The notes: generated from the letters alone by a model not told the origin. A DNA stretch of 64,000 nucleotides from Nymphaea colorata (GCF_008831285.2 NC_045141.1:10216106-10280105); one strand, 5' to 3'; shown: positions 1-11,935, counted from the stretch's first letter. A program made the numbers and translations.

Positions 1-3000
1 CTCAAGTATTCCAGTTGAGAGGGACCCCACAACCACTGAGGCACCCTTCCCCATTTGACCTTCTCATCAACATTTGTGTTGTCTCTCAATTGCAGAGTCT
101 CGAGGGAGGGTAGAAATGTCGATATCCGTGATGGCAATGAATATGGCAGTAGTACTGCTGATTCTGAATCCAACCCCAACTCAATGAGGTTAGGTAGTTG
201 CTCAAGCAATTTCCATCCCAATTTTGCACTTGGGCAATTCCACACTGACAGCCTTTGGAGCTGAGTCGCTTGACCCTCATGCCCTGCCAGCTCCGATAGA
301 GCATAAATCCAGCCTTCTGTCTGCATCATTGGACATTTGTAAAAGAGCGTCTCTCTTAAGCATGGCATAGAAGTAAATGTTGACTCCCAGTTGGGCAAAT
401 ACAGTACTACCAGTTCCTCAAGTGAAGGAAGGTGAGTAGGGTGCAGCTTCAAAATGTCCAGGCCCCACAGCTTCAACCTCATTAAAGTTGGCATGTGATC
501 ATCAGATACTTGCTCTAGCCTAGGACAAAGGCTCACATCGCACAACTCCAATGCAGGCATGTTAGCGAGAGTCGTCAGCCTTTCACATCTGCACACAGTC
601 AACGACTTGAGGGCAGGCAAGTCACCAATTTTGTTGAGCCCATCACAATTCCAAATCTTCAAGGACTCCAGCAAAGGCATCCTCGGCAATTCACACAATG
701 TTGGGCATTCGCTGACCTCTAATTCTTCCAATGATTTAATTCCTATCACTGTTGCACACAAGGTTGGGCAACGTTCCAGGCATAGCATCTGCAGCTCCAT
801 GTAGTTGGTGTCCAAATACCACGCAGGCCTATCTCCTTCATAATCGCAAGTTCCAAAGCCTCCAGCAAACCCCTCTGCTCAGAAGCACTACCCATTGTGT
901 CATGCTCTCCCACTTGGAAGTCCAATTTCACCCTAATTAGCTCACGCTTCTCCTTAAGCTGTGCTTGCTTTGCATCAATTTCTTCACCCTTCCCCCACCC
1001 AAACCTTCTATTGACAATTCCCCCTTCAGTTTGTTCAAGTCCTTTTGTTCCTTAATATTGCATCCTCTTGTATCCCCCTTGTCATCGCATACCATAAACC
1101 TATGCAAGGTCCGTAAATTCCTAAGCTTCCCCAAGCCTTCTGCCATAAATTCTAATTTCTCTGTATCTTTCAGCTCAAGATACCTCAAGTTGCACAGTTC
1201 ACACATTTCCTTGTGCAACTCTTCAATTGTACTATAACTTAAATCCAATATTTGCAAGTTACAGAGTCTGCTGATTGAACTGGGCAACTGACTCACAATA
1301 GAACAGCTTAGATTGAGATATTTTAGAAGTCAAAGGTCTTCAATGCAGTTTGGCAGCTCAGGCATCGCAAATCTCTCCAATGACAACACCCTCAACCACT
1401 TGAAATTCGTGGTTAAGTGTTTAATATAAACCAGAGAAAAGTCTAACAAGGAATCGAAATTGGAATTGGAATCAGAATTGCACAACAATGTGCACAACTT
1501 TCTTGCTGCTCCCAAGGCATTATGCTTGGGCGCTTCTGCATCATGGACACCAAGTAATGACAGATGGCGGGTGTGCTTTGTAGCTGAGGCATGGCTATAT
1601 TCCTTGTCACCTATATATAAGGCAAGGTCATGCAAAATGTCATGCAATTTGAGATGCTTATATTCAGTTTCTTCAATCATGAACCGATTTATCAAATCAT
1701 TAATCCATTGGTTAGCAGTCACTTCCACATCAATGCCTTTATCTTGGTCAATCAGTCCACGCGCCATCCATTCCATGACCAATGTATCCCTTTCTATCTC
1801 ATAATCCTTTGGATAAATGCAACAATATACAAAACAACTCTTCAAATAATTTGGCAAGTCATCGTAGCTCAGGATGAGACCAGGAAAAATGCTACCAGAT
1901 ATTTCAGAGGATGATGATGAGGCAGGCATCTTCCATTTCCAGATCTCACTCTTCTCAACGCTTTCCCAGTCGTCCTTCGTCATCCTTTTTGTACACATTA
2001 AGGACCCCACCGTCTGGACAACAAGTGGCAACCCACCACACTTCTCCACTATTTTCACCCCAATATTTTTCAAATTGTGACTCTCCAATTCATGTTCTTC
2101 TTTGAGTGCCACATGCACAAACAAGCTCCAACTTTCATGGAAAGGCATTTGTGGCAATTTATGCATTTTAGCACCAATCCCTTCGGAGACTTCTACCTTT
2201 CCACTGGTCACCAAAATCTTTCTCTCCTTTGCACATACCAACAGGATGCCTGCTACCTCTTCCCACCACTCATCTAATTCCCATAGATCATCTAAGACCA
2301 ATAAGAACATGCTCTTTGACATCTCACTCTGTAATCATGTGCACAAATTAGGGAAGGAAGTACTGCCCTTAAGTCTCCTTCTGATTCCTTGCATACTTCC
2401 TTTAGTATCTTTTGCAGCAAAGCCATACGATTTGGCTTCTCTGAAACACAAACCCACCACCTTCAGTTCCCAAACTGTTCTTTGACTTCATTAAAACCAT
2501 TTTTGCAAGAGTTGTTTTCCCAATCCCGCCTTGAGCTACAAAGGATACAATAGAAAGACCATCTTTTCCGAGTGCACTACTCTCTTTAAAGCCATCAAAC
2601 AAGAGTTCTTTTACTTTCTCTTTATCATCTGCCCTACCCATGGGTGGTTGTCCAGTGCCTATGAGATGGGTTGTCTCTCAAGGATTGTCATGTTCACCAC
2701 CAATAGGATCCTCACTCTTAACTTTTGGTGTTATGTTGAGCCAATCCACCATTTCCTTATGTTGTTCTATTTCATTGAGCTTTCCTTTGATCTTTTTAAT
2801 TTCATTCCCAAGTTGGTAAGAAGCAGATACATGTTCCTTAAAGCAAGAGTACAAATTGATCCAGGGCTTTCTGACCTTGTTCCATGAAGTTATAGAACCC
2901 TTTTCCTTTTTGAGCTCAGTTTTGGTTTCATATCCTTCGATGATATCTTCGGCATCATATAAAACATCCTTCAGCTCTGCCACCAGATCTCTGTTGTGCT

Positions 3001-3190
3001 CGTTGCTGAAAAATGGTTTTCGCTCTACGACTTTGATGGTCTTCTGCAAGCGTTCCAGATTCTCATGGAGCTTCTTGAGTTTGACTTTGGCATTCCGGAT
3101 GAGGAACACCTTGTCTTTCAACAAACCCATTACAGACTGGAACAGATTAGAAATGGCTGCTTCTGCAAGTGCATCGAAAAATATTGCCAT
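1..3190 (-). pseudogene. NLR-1: CC-NB-ARC-LRR resistance-gene pseudogene, 3' end outside the window
   Basis: This is a CNL-type intracellular immune receptor relic, apparently without introns. The ATG is the complement of 3188-3190 and starts an Rx-type coiled coil (MAIFFDALAEAAISNLFQ) with an EDVID-like stretch (DAEDIIEGYE). An in-frame TGA (2678-2680) follows at about residue 171. The NB-ARC domain then has the P-loop near 2509-2545, kinase-2 LVLDDLWE near 2280-2310, CGGLPL near 2012-2045, CFVYC near 1818-1845 and an LHD motif (MHD position) near 1637-1655. LRRs run from about 1450 to base 1; compared with NLR-3, roughly 290 bp of 3' coding sequence is missing off the edge. Defects seen: the first P-loop Gly is Ala (AQGGIGKT), one base is lost near 2490, there are TGA codons at 2335-2337 and at 1330, and a frameshift lies near 950. 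Membership in the CNL family is certain; loss of function is strongly supported. Confidence 0.93.
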
Positions 3191-3237
3191 CTTCCCTTCG
3201 GTTTCTCAGTAGGTGGAAGAGGAAGAGGAGCAATTTT

Positions 3238-3240
3238 CAA

Positions 3241-3273
<33 letters not shown>

Positions 3274-3275
3274 TA
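3238..3275. repeat. (TG)n/(GA)n microsatellite in the 5' flank of NLR-1
   Basis: A short TG run passes directly into a GA run just upstream of the NLR-1 start. NLR-2 has a GA run (about 24533-24550) and NLR-3 a longer TG run (62104-62129) at the same place, so the microsatellite is ancestral and has changed length in each copy. Confidence 0.9.
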
Positions 3276-3289
3276 AATACAATAGGTTT

Positions 3290-3560
3290 CCCTCTTTCTT
3301 TAATTTGTAGTTGCCAACTTCAAAAGAAAGAATAATCCCTCTTTCTTTAATTTCTAGTTGCTGATTTTATAATAAAGAATAATCTTTCTTTCTTTAATTT
3401 CTAGTTGCCGATTTTATAAGAAAGAATAATCCCTCTTTCTTTAATTTCTAGTTGCTGATTTTATATGCAAGAATAATCCCATGAAGTGTGACCTACAGAA
3501 GGTCTCCTCCCTCAGGTTTCTTTCATTTCTGGTTGCCTATTTTACAAGAAAGAATAAACG
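3290..3560. repeat. 47-bp minisatellite upstream of NLR-1
   Basis: About five tandem units with a period of 47 bp (unit starts near 3290, 3337, 3384 and 3431, then a degenerate last one). Each unit carries CCCTCTTTCTTTAATTTCTAG followed by a TTGC(C/T)GATTTTATAAGAAAGAATAAT core. NLR-2 has three units at the equivalent place and NLR-3 has none. Confidence 0.9.
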
Positions 3561-4389
3561 CATCGGAGTGGATCGGAAGTTTAACCTGCCGAGTGCTTAA
3601 TTTGGAGTGTGGTGAGCACATGTGCTTCACAGGCTGGTAAGGTCCATATGGCTGCTAAATAAGTCAGGGAAAGTACCCCAACCCCAGTTACTACTTCACC
3701 TAAATGTCCCCTTCCTCAAGTTAATTTATTTATCTGATTGTATTTATGTAAAAAAGTTTGGATGCATGATTTTTTTTTTTTTAAATCCAAAATTTTGTTA
3801 GATGTTGGGTTTGAGCATACAGCATATACTCTGGAAAAAGACGTGTGTGTGTGTGTGTGCCCATATGTACATGTATGGATTTCTCTAACTCATATACAGT
3901 CAAATGGGTGCTAGCATCTGCTGACAATTAATCGAGTCAAACGATAGCATGTTCACGTGAAAATATTGTGCTCCGTAAGTGCTTACGTTCTACTGCTTCC
4001 ACATCTCCCTCTCTACTAATGGATATAGATATTATTTTGATACAATCAAAGTACATGACACAAATTAAAACATGTGAATGCAATAAAAATGCAAACCTGA
4101 TCCAACTTTTATGCCTGTGAGTTAGATTCATACATCTCCAAATAGAATTAGAGAATGATATCTGCCCCACTGCAAAGTCAAAATCTTATTTTATAAGAGT
4201 CGTTTGTATTTTTATTATGAAAAAATTCAAATAAGAAAATGACTAACTTAATATATGTTTCTCATCAAATCACTCATAAGATCATATTTATGAGGTTAGA
4301 TTGCCCAAAAAATATTTTAATAATTAATTTTAATATGTCTAGTTTTTGTCTCATACCCAAGTGGTCTGCTTGTCACTAACTTTTATTTA

Positions 4390-4446
4390 TATATATATAC
4401 ATATATATATACACACACACACACACATACAAATAAAGAGAGAGTG
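4390..4446. repeat. (TA)n(CA)n(GA)n compound microsatellite
   Basis: AT-rich, CA and GA runs follow each other. The equivalent site in the NLR-3 flank (62920-62975) has the same order with different lengths. Confidence 0.9.
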
Positions 4447-4927
4447 ACAGGAGAAGTGCACTCAGATCTCATTGTAGAATGGATCAATGGTGCAGGTTCA
4501 CACGGATCGGATCATAGAATGGATCCAAGATACAACTAGTTAGGAAGTTAAATGAAAGGGCAGTTCATTTGGAGGGGGTGAAGATGATAATTAATTGAAA
4601 ACCCTAAATTTATTTTGCTTTCATTTGTAAATGTTTTCTTCTTTTACATTCAATTTGTGCTCTTGTTCCTCGTTAGATTTGTAGTTTTCCTCAGGAAATA
4701 GAGCTTATACTTTAATTACTGCTTTGGGGGGAGAAGGGGAGGAGAGAGAGAGAGAGATCTTTTGTTTTGTCAACGAATTGTTCTGTTTGTTTACCATTCC
4801 AAAGTTCAGCTGCTGAAGATTTGATCTTTTATGTTTCTTTTTACTTCTGAAATGTGTAAGGTGGCGACTTTAAGGTTCAGTTTTATTCTTTTCCATGTTT
4901 TCTTTTCAATGGAAAACCTGATTAACA

Positions 4928-5035
4928 CTACAAAAAAAAATTACCATGGGAGGAATGCATCAGTAAAAATTGCAACACCGTCAGTATAAGTTGTAGCCCC
5001 AATTTGATGAGCACCAGAATCCGAAGACTAAACTT
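4928..5035. mobile_element. CACTA-type terminal remnant
   Basis: CACTACAAAAAAAAATTACC is followed by subterminal motifs of the form ATCAGTAAAAATTGC and CGTCAGTATAAG, the pattern seen at CACTA element ends. The NLR-3 flank carries the same stretch (about 63430-63510) with the CACTA end itself eroded, so the insertion predates the block duplication. No opposite end is identified. Confidence 0.5.
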
Positions 5036-5479
5036 TCCATTATTTTTAGGGTCTCTACACTTAAGTTAAAAAGATACAGAAGGTCGGATGACAAGATACA
5101 ATAAACTATTATAACAAATGATATATAAGTTACACTTGAGATGGTCCCTCACCCTCTGCCATGGTCTTTCATTGAATCCTTCTTGTTTGCCACGTCAATA
5201 CCTTATGTCATCTCTAGGTCCTTGTGATCCACCTTGCTAACTAATGTCCTCTTTGCTTCTTTGCTGTGGAATTGTGATACTATTTTTTTGTTGACTCTCA
5301 TTTCTTTTATTGCTTGCTTGTTACCGCTTGGCCTTCTCTCCCCCACACCCTCCCCTCTCACCGCAGCAGCTTCTTCTCTTTTCTCCTTCACCTTCAGTCA
5401 GTAGTGGTTGGCAATTTACTGTCTTGAATCATCTACTATTGGTGGCAGTATTGGTAAGAGCACAATAATAGTGAAGGCA

Positions 5480-5690
5480 GGATTGGGAAGAACACATCAG
5501 CGAGTGTTGCATCAATTGGATCCACCGTGAAGGTAGATGTCCATGTGCACCTTGCTCTTTGCATTGGCCACGGGATGACTTCCACCCGGAGGGGGTTGAG
5601 GGTCCGCCCTGGCACCAAGCCCATTTTCTTTCATCAAACATGGGAACACTCATCCTAGAAACTTCATTTCATTTCATTACACACAATAGC
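5480..5690. other. Intergenic sequence, nothing recognised
   Basis: Several overlapping open frames occur on both strands, including one of about 74 codons on the minus strand, but none resembles a known protein or has paralogue support. The matching NLR-3 flank is cut by the window end. Confidence 0.5.
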
Positions 5691-5734
5691 AGAGGGAAGA
5701 GGGGGGGCAGGCAGCAGCATTGGCACCCCCTCCC

Positions 5735-5900
5735 CCCTCCCCCCTAAGATTTTCAAAACTTTAAAAATATATATGTAAATCTATGAAATTTTAGTTTAAT
5801 ATATACAAAAGATTGAAAATTTATATTTCTGCCCCTATTAAAATTTTGAAACTATAGTTTGTCTCCTGTGACAAGAAATTTCTGGTTCCACCCCTGCTCA
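5735..5900. mobile_element. GGGGCAGAGCC-type MITE, copy A (degenerate)
   Basis: An AT-rich body with AATTTTGAAACTATAG-like motifs ends in AGAAATTTCTGGTTCCACCCCTG. This matches the ends and body of the better preserved copies at 8249-8441 and 32540-32745. The left end is obscured by a C-rich tract. Confidence 0.5.
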
Positions 5901-6209
5901 CACATGCCTCATAACTAGAATGGGGACAACGGTTCCCATTCCAGTGATTCCTTGAAACAATTTTCTGGAAACAAGTTTGCATTTAAAGGTTTTCATAGGA
6001 TAAAACTATACATAAAAGACAAATTTATATAGGTAAAATTATTCAATGGTACAAAATTTTAATCCACACCACCCTTTTAAGTATCCACAGCGCGCACTCT
6101 TGCCCTTTCACTTTTGGCTTCTCATGCTCTCTATTTGTAACTTTATCGACCGTGTTTTTTCCTCTCTCATTTGTATTCTCTTGATTTATTTGTTGCCATC
6201 TAAGAAACA

Positions 6210-6372
6210 AGCAGGGGCAGTGTCAGGGATTTTTTCATGAGGGGCCGAATTATAGTTTTAAAATTTTAACAACTGCAAAATATAAGTTTTTTTTAAATTT
6301 TACATCAGATATATGAATTTTGTAAAAAAAAAATTTACATGTAAATTTTTATTTTTTTTCTTTTAAGGTCTA
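6210..6372. mobile_element. GGGGCAGAGCC-type MITE, copy B (truncated)
   Basis: It begins GCAGGGGCAGTGTCAGGG and continues into the family's T/A-rich body with GCCGAATTATAGTTTTAAAATTTT. The far terminal repeat is not recognisable. Confidence 0.5.
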
Positions 6373-7273
6373 GATACCAGCGATTGGAGATCAGAAAATT
6401 GAGGAGGACAAATTCACGTTGGACTCATTGGAAAATCTGCGATCCTTTGCTTCGAGTTTGGAACAAGTGAACACAGGGGAAGAATCCATTGGAAATTCGA
6501 AGAGTTCCAGACATGGAAGAGAGTTGGATTTTTTTTGCTTCCCTCCTTTATTGCCTTCTCGAATCATCTTGAGACTCTTCATTTCTTTGCCGTCTTCATC
6601 ATTGATTGGATTATCATGCAGAATTTCTTGGAATAATGTCTTGTATTTCTTTCATAAATTTCTAATTCTGTATTTCTTCACTCCTATCAATGGGTTTGAT
6701 CATTACAATCAGATTTGGTGTTCTTCCTGGTTACAATTGATTTTTACTACAACCTCCTGAGTTTATATTGATTGATTATTACAATTGGAATAAAGTATAA
6801 CTTTACAATATATTCCAGTTGAAATATAGACAACACTCATAAAGTGAATCCGATTGTTGGTGGAGTCGATTTGATGTTATAATGAAGTCTGATTCCTTGC
6901 TCATCCAAGGAGTAAGGAAGCCATTCAGGCTTCAACCGTTTTTTTTTTTCTTTGCATACATCATTAAAACATTCAATAACATAGACGAATGAACAACATT
7001 TTCTTCCAAGCCATAGTGGCCTTCTCTTTCCAATTTTGCACTGGTAGGAGGACTCTTTGAAAATTAGATTTTTGTTTATGGAATAAACTCAGCTTGAAGA
7101 TGCTATTTCCTAATTTTCAAAAATAGAAAATTTAGTTTGGATTAGTTGTGAGAATTGTGATGCACATATGCTTTTTATATGTATATTTTTATCGTGGGAT
7201 GTCTTGAGTGGGGGTTGCCTTGGGCAGGGGACTTGCCTTGAGCTGGGGAATCCTTGGGCAAGAGTTCAACTAT
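6373..7273. other. AT-rich intergenic sequence without recognised content
   Basis: The longest open frame is 113 codons (6419-6760, plus strand), with no recognisable domain and a low-complexity C-terminus. There is no paralogue in the window. I see no promoter, RNA gene or repeat beyond short A/T runs. Confidence 0.5.
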
Positions 7274-8248
7274 CACTACAAAAAACCTAAGCATTACTGA
7301 TGGCCAGAAAATGTCGGTGAAAATAGAATTCATGTTAGTAATGTTTTGATCGACATTTTGCTCCTTTGTTGATAAAGGGAATGCTGGTAAAAATCATCAT
7401 CAATACACTGGACAAAGCATCAGTGTAGGGTATCATCGGCATGACCTAAGCATAGGTAAACATTGACTATTAATGACGTCCTCTCACATCGATAATAAGC
7501 TATTATTTTCAACATGTTAGTTACATTCGGTAAAAACTTTACCAGAGCGAGACAGTCCATCAGTAAAATATAACTTTTCATTCATTTAAAGAATTCGGTG
7601 AAGGACAGGAAACATTCAAACATCCAACAAAACATTCAAATGACAACTAACCAAAATAATATTTTATGAATAAGTATATGTGTACTTGAATTGGACATGG
7701 TCTAAAATCCAGCCACAATGCTCTGGAATCCGGCGATGACAAAAATTAGGGTAAAATTGATGGTTTTGTAGACATTTTGTGTAATTAATATATCAAATTG
7801 AAGGTACTAAGATCAATAAACATTAAATTTCAGGTTGGCGTACATCCTAAGCCAACTCAAGCAAAGGAAGCCTACACGGCCCGACGATTAAGCCATTCCA
7901 AGAGTGCACTACTATGTGTTTACGGCAGCTGTACAAACATCTCAAATTGTGTTGCTTCCATTGGCTGCTTGCCATCCATGCCAAAGCAGTCCTTTGCAAC
8001 AAGCATCTCTTAGCAGCCCACACCTTAGCTTAACTATGACCTTAACCGGTACAGCTACAGACAGGCCACCCATGAAACGTCAGCCCTGGCTTGCTGTGGT
8101 AATCATGGAGAGCCATTCCATGATCCACCATGGCCGAAGTTTAAACAAGAACACTTGCAAAGTGATCTATGGACACAGCCATCATCTCTTGGCTATGAGG
8201 GAACTCTTTATAGGTGAATGACAAGCTCAGAAGTCTGCTCTCACCTAT

Positions 8249-8441
8249 GCAGGGGCAGAGCCAAGGGCAGGGGACCATAGGGGCCCTAGACCGCACTCAA
8301 AAAAAAGAAATTAGAGGTAAATTTCAAAAAATTTCATTTGTCCTATATAAAAATTTTAAAAAATGGTATTTCAGATTCTATCAAAATTTAAAAACTCTAA
8401 TTTGGCTCTCCTCATGAAAAATTTCTGGCTCTGCTCCTCCA
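8249..8441. mobile_element. GGGGCAGAGCC-type MITE, copy C (best preserved)
   Basis: Imperfect terminal inverted repeats are visible: GGGGCAGAGCCAAGGG at the left and, read inward from the right, GGAGCAGAGCCAGAAATTT. Between them is a body of about 150 bp rich in AATTTCAAAAAATTT-like tracts. It has no coding capacity and is nested in the CACTA-like element. Confidence 0.6.
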
Positions 8442-9337
8442 CCTATGGTCCTCATGGCCTTACTTGTTGGCAGCTTCAACCACCACCTGCAAGCATATGA
8501 GATTTTAGTAATGGTCAAAGCCCTGTCTCCTCATGTGTCCTCACGCCTCCCTCTAGTCAAGGCAATCACTACTTGCCGACTGGCATGAAGATGTCATTCG
8601 GCAACCTCATGGTATTGGCAGGCCTTGTACCATGGATTATGTGAGAAGACGTGCACCGTTAGGTCCCCCACTCGTTGGGCCTTGAGAAGAAGGCCCATTT
8701 TAAGGGGAGTGGATTGATGTCGTCCCGGCTTGACCTCTATCTATCTCTCTACCCTTGAACCGGCTGCTACCTCCACACTTGACAAAGCCATCATAGGCAT
8801 TTTCAAGGAGGCTGTCTCATATACTTATTGTAGCATGTCTATCTGCCTCAAGAAGAAGTTAACCCAGAAACTCTAGCAGCCAAGAGTGAACCGGCCATGC
8901 CAGCCAAGTGCCCAACTCTAGCAAGACGGTTTGGTGAGTAAAGCAGGGAAGGACATTTTGGAAATTTATTAAAAAGAAATGTCCCCTATAGTCTTTTTAA
9001 TTTTTTCTATTTTCAATTTTATCTTTAGAAAAAGTTTTCTTTTTCTGTGTGAATTAAGGGTATTTTAGTCATTAACCATAGTGATGCATGAAAATTGATG
9101 CACCAGTATGGCGCATATAACCAGATTTGCAGTGCTTGCAATAGGAAGCATCGACGGCTCGGTTGAAATGTTTTTGTTGTATCCTAGATTTAATGACTAG
9201 ATCATTTGCCAATTACTATGACCGACATATATATAAAGATAGAAGGGAAGGTCCAAACAAAGCATAAGATAGCTGGACGAATAGAGTGGTTAAGGTCTCA
9301 GGGTGTGCCACCTTGTGGGTTCTTCGGCCTTCTCTAT

Positions 9338-9500
9338 AAAGCCATGTTTGGATGGAGGGAAATTTAAGAAAATGTTTAGTGGATGGAAGGAACAAGAAAA
9401 CAAAGGAATTGAATAAAAATTGGTACCGAAAAGAAAGAAAATGAGAAGAAAAGTAAAAAACATTGTTATAAAAGCTTGTTTGGATATAAAAAAAAGGAAA
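9338..9500. mobile_element. Fragment related to the Tourist-like element at 42520
   Basis: GTTTGGATGGAGGGAAATTTAAG and a following purine-rich, GTTTGGAT-containing stretch resemble the left end and body of the complete element at 42520-43269. No right end is found. Confidence 0.4.
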
Positions 9501-10654
9501 AGAGGTATATTTTATATTAATACTATGCATACCATTTCTTGTAACGTATTTTACTTCTTCTATGCAGGTTTGCTGACACCCCCTTATTTCCGCCATTGAT
9601 ACGTATAGAGGAAATTTGAAGTCTAGATTATTGGACTTGGTCTCATGTTTTGAATATCATGTATAAATACCATTGGAATATCTAAGATGGACTACATGTT
9701 TCAAAAACTTTGTTAGACTACTTCATACATATATACTTGTTATTAAAGATAATATCATTCATTTTAATGTTGATCAATAATATGTTCTGTATAATACATT
9801 AACTACATCTTTGTTCTGTTATTGATATCGGCCAAGGCTTTTTTGTGTTCCTATTTTTCAGGTTGTATATAATTTTTTACTGACAGGTATCTCACATCAG
9901 TAAAAATGCAATTTAGCGTCCATGAAATAGCTATTACTGACAGGAACTGATCGTGAATACTAAATATAAATTTTTCTGGCGGGTATTTCCGTTAGTAAAA
10001 AGTGCATTGACGGTAGCCAGTTGTTAGTATATCTTGTATACTTTAGTGATGGCTGTGAGTGTGTGTCAGTAAATCCTCAGCAATACATGATGTTCACAAT
10101 TGTCAATATAAGTGCACAACTTACTGACAGATGTAAGGAAGTGTCGTTAAACCCCATGCCATACACTAACAGCAACAGCCATTAGTATAAGTCGACATTC
10201 AATGAAAGATTCAGTAGCACAATCTACACTAATGGATCCATCAATAAAAGTATTAATGGTGTCTTGACATTTTTGAGTGACGTTTTTTTAAATGTCAATA
10301 ATATTTTTTTTTTGGTGATCTAAGCCTTAGGATGCCAATAAATTGGATTTGAACCATATGTATTGTTTCATAATGTCCAATTTCCGATCACAAACAGCAG
10401 TAGGCTCCCACCTTTTATTAAGAACCGAAAAAAATTGGAAACTATACACAAATTATAAATATCCGGTTTATTGGATATGGTCCACATATTTGAATTCGAA
10501 TTCAAATGCAGAAACATTTCAATCTAACTTTTATATTCATAATCTGAATTTTATATGAATTTGACTTTTTAATTAGCATCTATATCCAAGTCTGACTTCT
10601 AAATAAACAACTAATCATTTCGAAAAACAGTAATTGATATTTTGAGAATGGGCT

Positions 10655-11045
10655 TCCAAAGGGTTTAGGTGATTTAGGTTTCAATCTATGGGTTTAGGTG
10701 AAAGATCAGACCCGTATGGTTCAATGGGGATCGTCCATTATAGGTAGCGCTTGAACTTTAGCCACGTGTAATTCAACTGTCGAGGTTCAGTTGTCAACCA
10801 GTGTTGTTAGAGACAGCCAAGAGTTGCCGAGATAGAAAGTAGTGACAGGCAGGGCCACGTCAAGATCGAGTTGGACCGGCTCAAGATTGACTGAAAATAC
10901 TCAAGCTCGAGCTCAACTTGATGATACAACATCGAGCTCGAACTCAACTTATTTAGCTCACTTATGCTAAACATGCACTGTTTCTTTTAACTCGTTTAGT
11001 TAGTACTCGTTTAACATTCTCTCATTTTAATTCAACATTCATTAA
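10655..11045. repeat. Dispersed repeat, copy A (pair with 25885-26290)
   Basis: A run of about 390 bp matches 25885-26290 in the same orientation, sharing TATGGGTTTAGGTGAA, GGGGATCGTCCATTATAGG, GCCGAGATAGAAAGTAGTG and a GCTCGAGCTCAACTT-type tail. It has no coding capacity. The tail resembles hAT-like elements with TAGGGCTGCAC ends. Neither copy has a clear boundary or TSD. Confidence 0.7.
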
Positions 11046-11089
11046 CGAATCAAGTTTAAACCATCGACTAAATTATTTTATATCAAATG

Positions 11090-11262
11090 TGAATCTCCTA
11101 GTATGTTTAAAAATACTATTTTTTTATAAATCATGTTTTAGTTCAAATTATTTTTGTAAAAAAAAAAATGATATTTTCTACCATCAAAATCTTGATGTTC
11201 TAAGAACCATTCACTTTTAGATTATTAAAAATATTATTAACATAAGAAACATGACTAACCTG
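11090..11262. repeat. AT-rich dispersed repeat, copy 1
   Basis: The stretch with AAATCATGTTTTAGTT, ATTATTTTTGTAAA and CAAAATCTTGATGTTCTAAG matches 49300-49465 in the same orientation and 31130-31345 in reverse orientation. It is probably an old non-autonomous DNA element; ends are not defined. Confidence 0.6.
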
Positions 11263-11790
11263 CCCACTGCCTTTCCAGGTATCACGCAACAGATTTCAGT
11301 TTTCAGTGGCATTGAAGAGGGGAGGAAGGCTGTCAAACAGCTTCAGGGGAAGGAATACTCCTCTCACCTTCATGTGCAAGGCTTCAAAAATTAAAAATAA
11401 AAAATAAAAAAGTAATAAAAAGTTATGAACATGAAAAAAGTAATAAAAAATGATGGCCCTCTGGGCTGTCCCATCAAAAAGATCAAAATAGTTTAAGAGT
11501 TTCATTCCAGGCTCTAGGCTACGTCATACATGACACGATTTGATTCCTCACTAGTCCACCAGCTTATTGTTCCCTTGCACTTAAAAGAAAAAATTATAAA
11601 GAAAAACGATAGCTTTTGACTCTCCAGCATCCAAGGATGCTTTGATTGTCATCGAGGAAAATTTAAAATGGTCATGGACATAAATAAAAGAAGAGACATA
11701 ACAAATAATTGGTTCTTGGTTTTCAAGTTACCTAAAGCCATGTAAAAACACCAATCTCTAGTTTGATTCGTATAAACATTATGCTCTTAT
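11263..11790. other. Intergenic sequence, nothing recognised
   Basis: AT-rich sequence with one 69-codon open frame of low complexity on the minus strand. No domain, RNA gene or repeat family is recognised. Confidence 0.5.
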
Positions 11791-11935
11791 GTCTTAAGTG
11801 GTGCTGCATGTGCTCTACACGCTGGCAAGATCCATGATTGGTGCTAAATAAATCTGTAAAAATTCCTCAAACCCAAACTTCTACTTGTATTATTTAAAAA
11901 ATTTGGGTTCATCAACCTTTTTTTTTCAAAATAAA
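11790..11935. repeat. Possible relic of an NLR upstream flank
   Basis: GTGCTGCATGTGCTCTACACGCTGG, GATTGGTGCTAAATAAATC and the following CCTCAAACCC-CTTCTACTT segment match the NLR-1 upstream flank near 3605-3705 in order and orientation. This suggests a remnant of a further duplicated block whose gene is lost. Only about 100-140 bp is recognisable. Confidence 0.45.

Larger units (their letters stand above)
3560..5480. repeat. Duplicated upstream flank of NLR-1 (matches 62130-64000)
   Basis: No gene is seen here. The stretch aligns by eye, in order, with the NLR-3 upstream flank to the window end: the GAGTGCTTAATTTGG segment, the GTAAAAAAGTTTGGATG segment, the AGAGTGACAG segment after an AT/AC microsatellite, and the pyrimidine-rich block near 5330-5390. 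This shows that the unit of duplication was a genomic block of at least 5.4 kb, not just the coding region. Promoter function is possible but nothing specific can be shown. Confidence 0.8.
7274..10317. mobile_element. CACTA (En/Spm)-like non-autonomous element
   Basis: The left end is CACTACAAAAAACC. The next 300 bp hold repeated motifs such as ATCAGTGTAG, ATCGATAATAAG and CATCAGTAAAATA. The right 500 bp (about 9870-10290) hold many inverted or direct ACTGACAGG, CGTTAGTAAAAAGTG and TGACGGTAGC motifs, typical CACTA subterminal repeats. The right end TTTTTTTTGGTG is a decayed complement of the left end. The expected 3-bp target duplication is not evident (TAT versus ATC). No transposase is seen; the interior contains other small elements and unrecognised sequence. 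The element type is fairly secure, the exact right end less so. Confidence 0.6.

Noticed and set aside
1460-1914. Plus-strand frames opposite the NLR genes (up to 147 codons)
   Set aside because: They are shadows of the minus-strand LRR and NB-ARC coding sequence; the same shadows recur opposite NLR-2 and NLR-3.
2641-2720. A normal intron covering the shared TGA of the NLR family
   Set aside because: The only GT-AG pair bridging it is about 39 nt apart, below the usual plant minimum, and the translated flanks are continuous in frame; RNA data would be needed to exclude it.
9216-9596. 126-codon minus-strand frame as a gene
   Set aside because: It overlaps the Tourist-like fragment and low-complexity A-rich sequence and has no domain.
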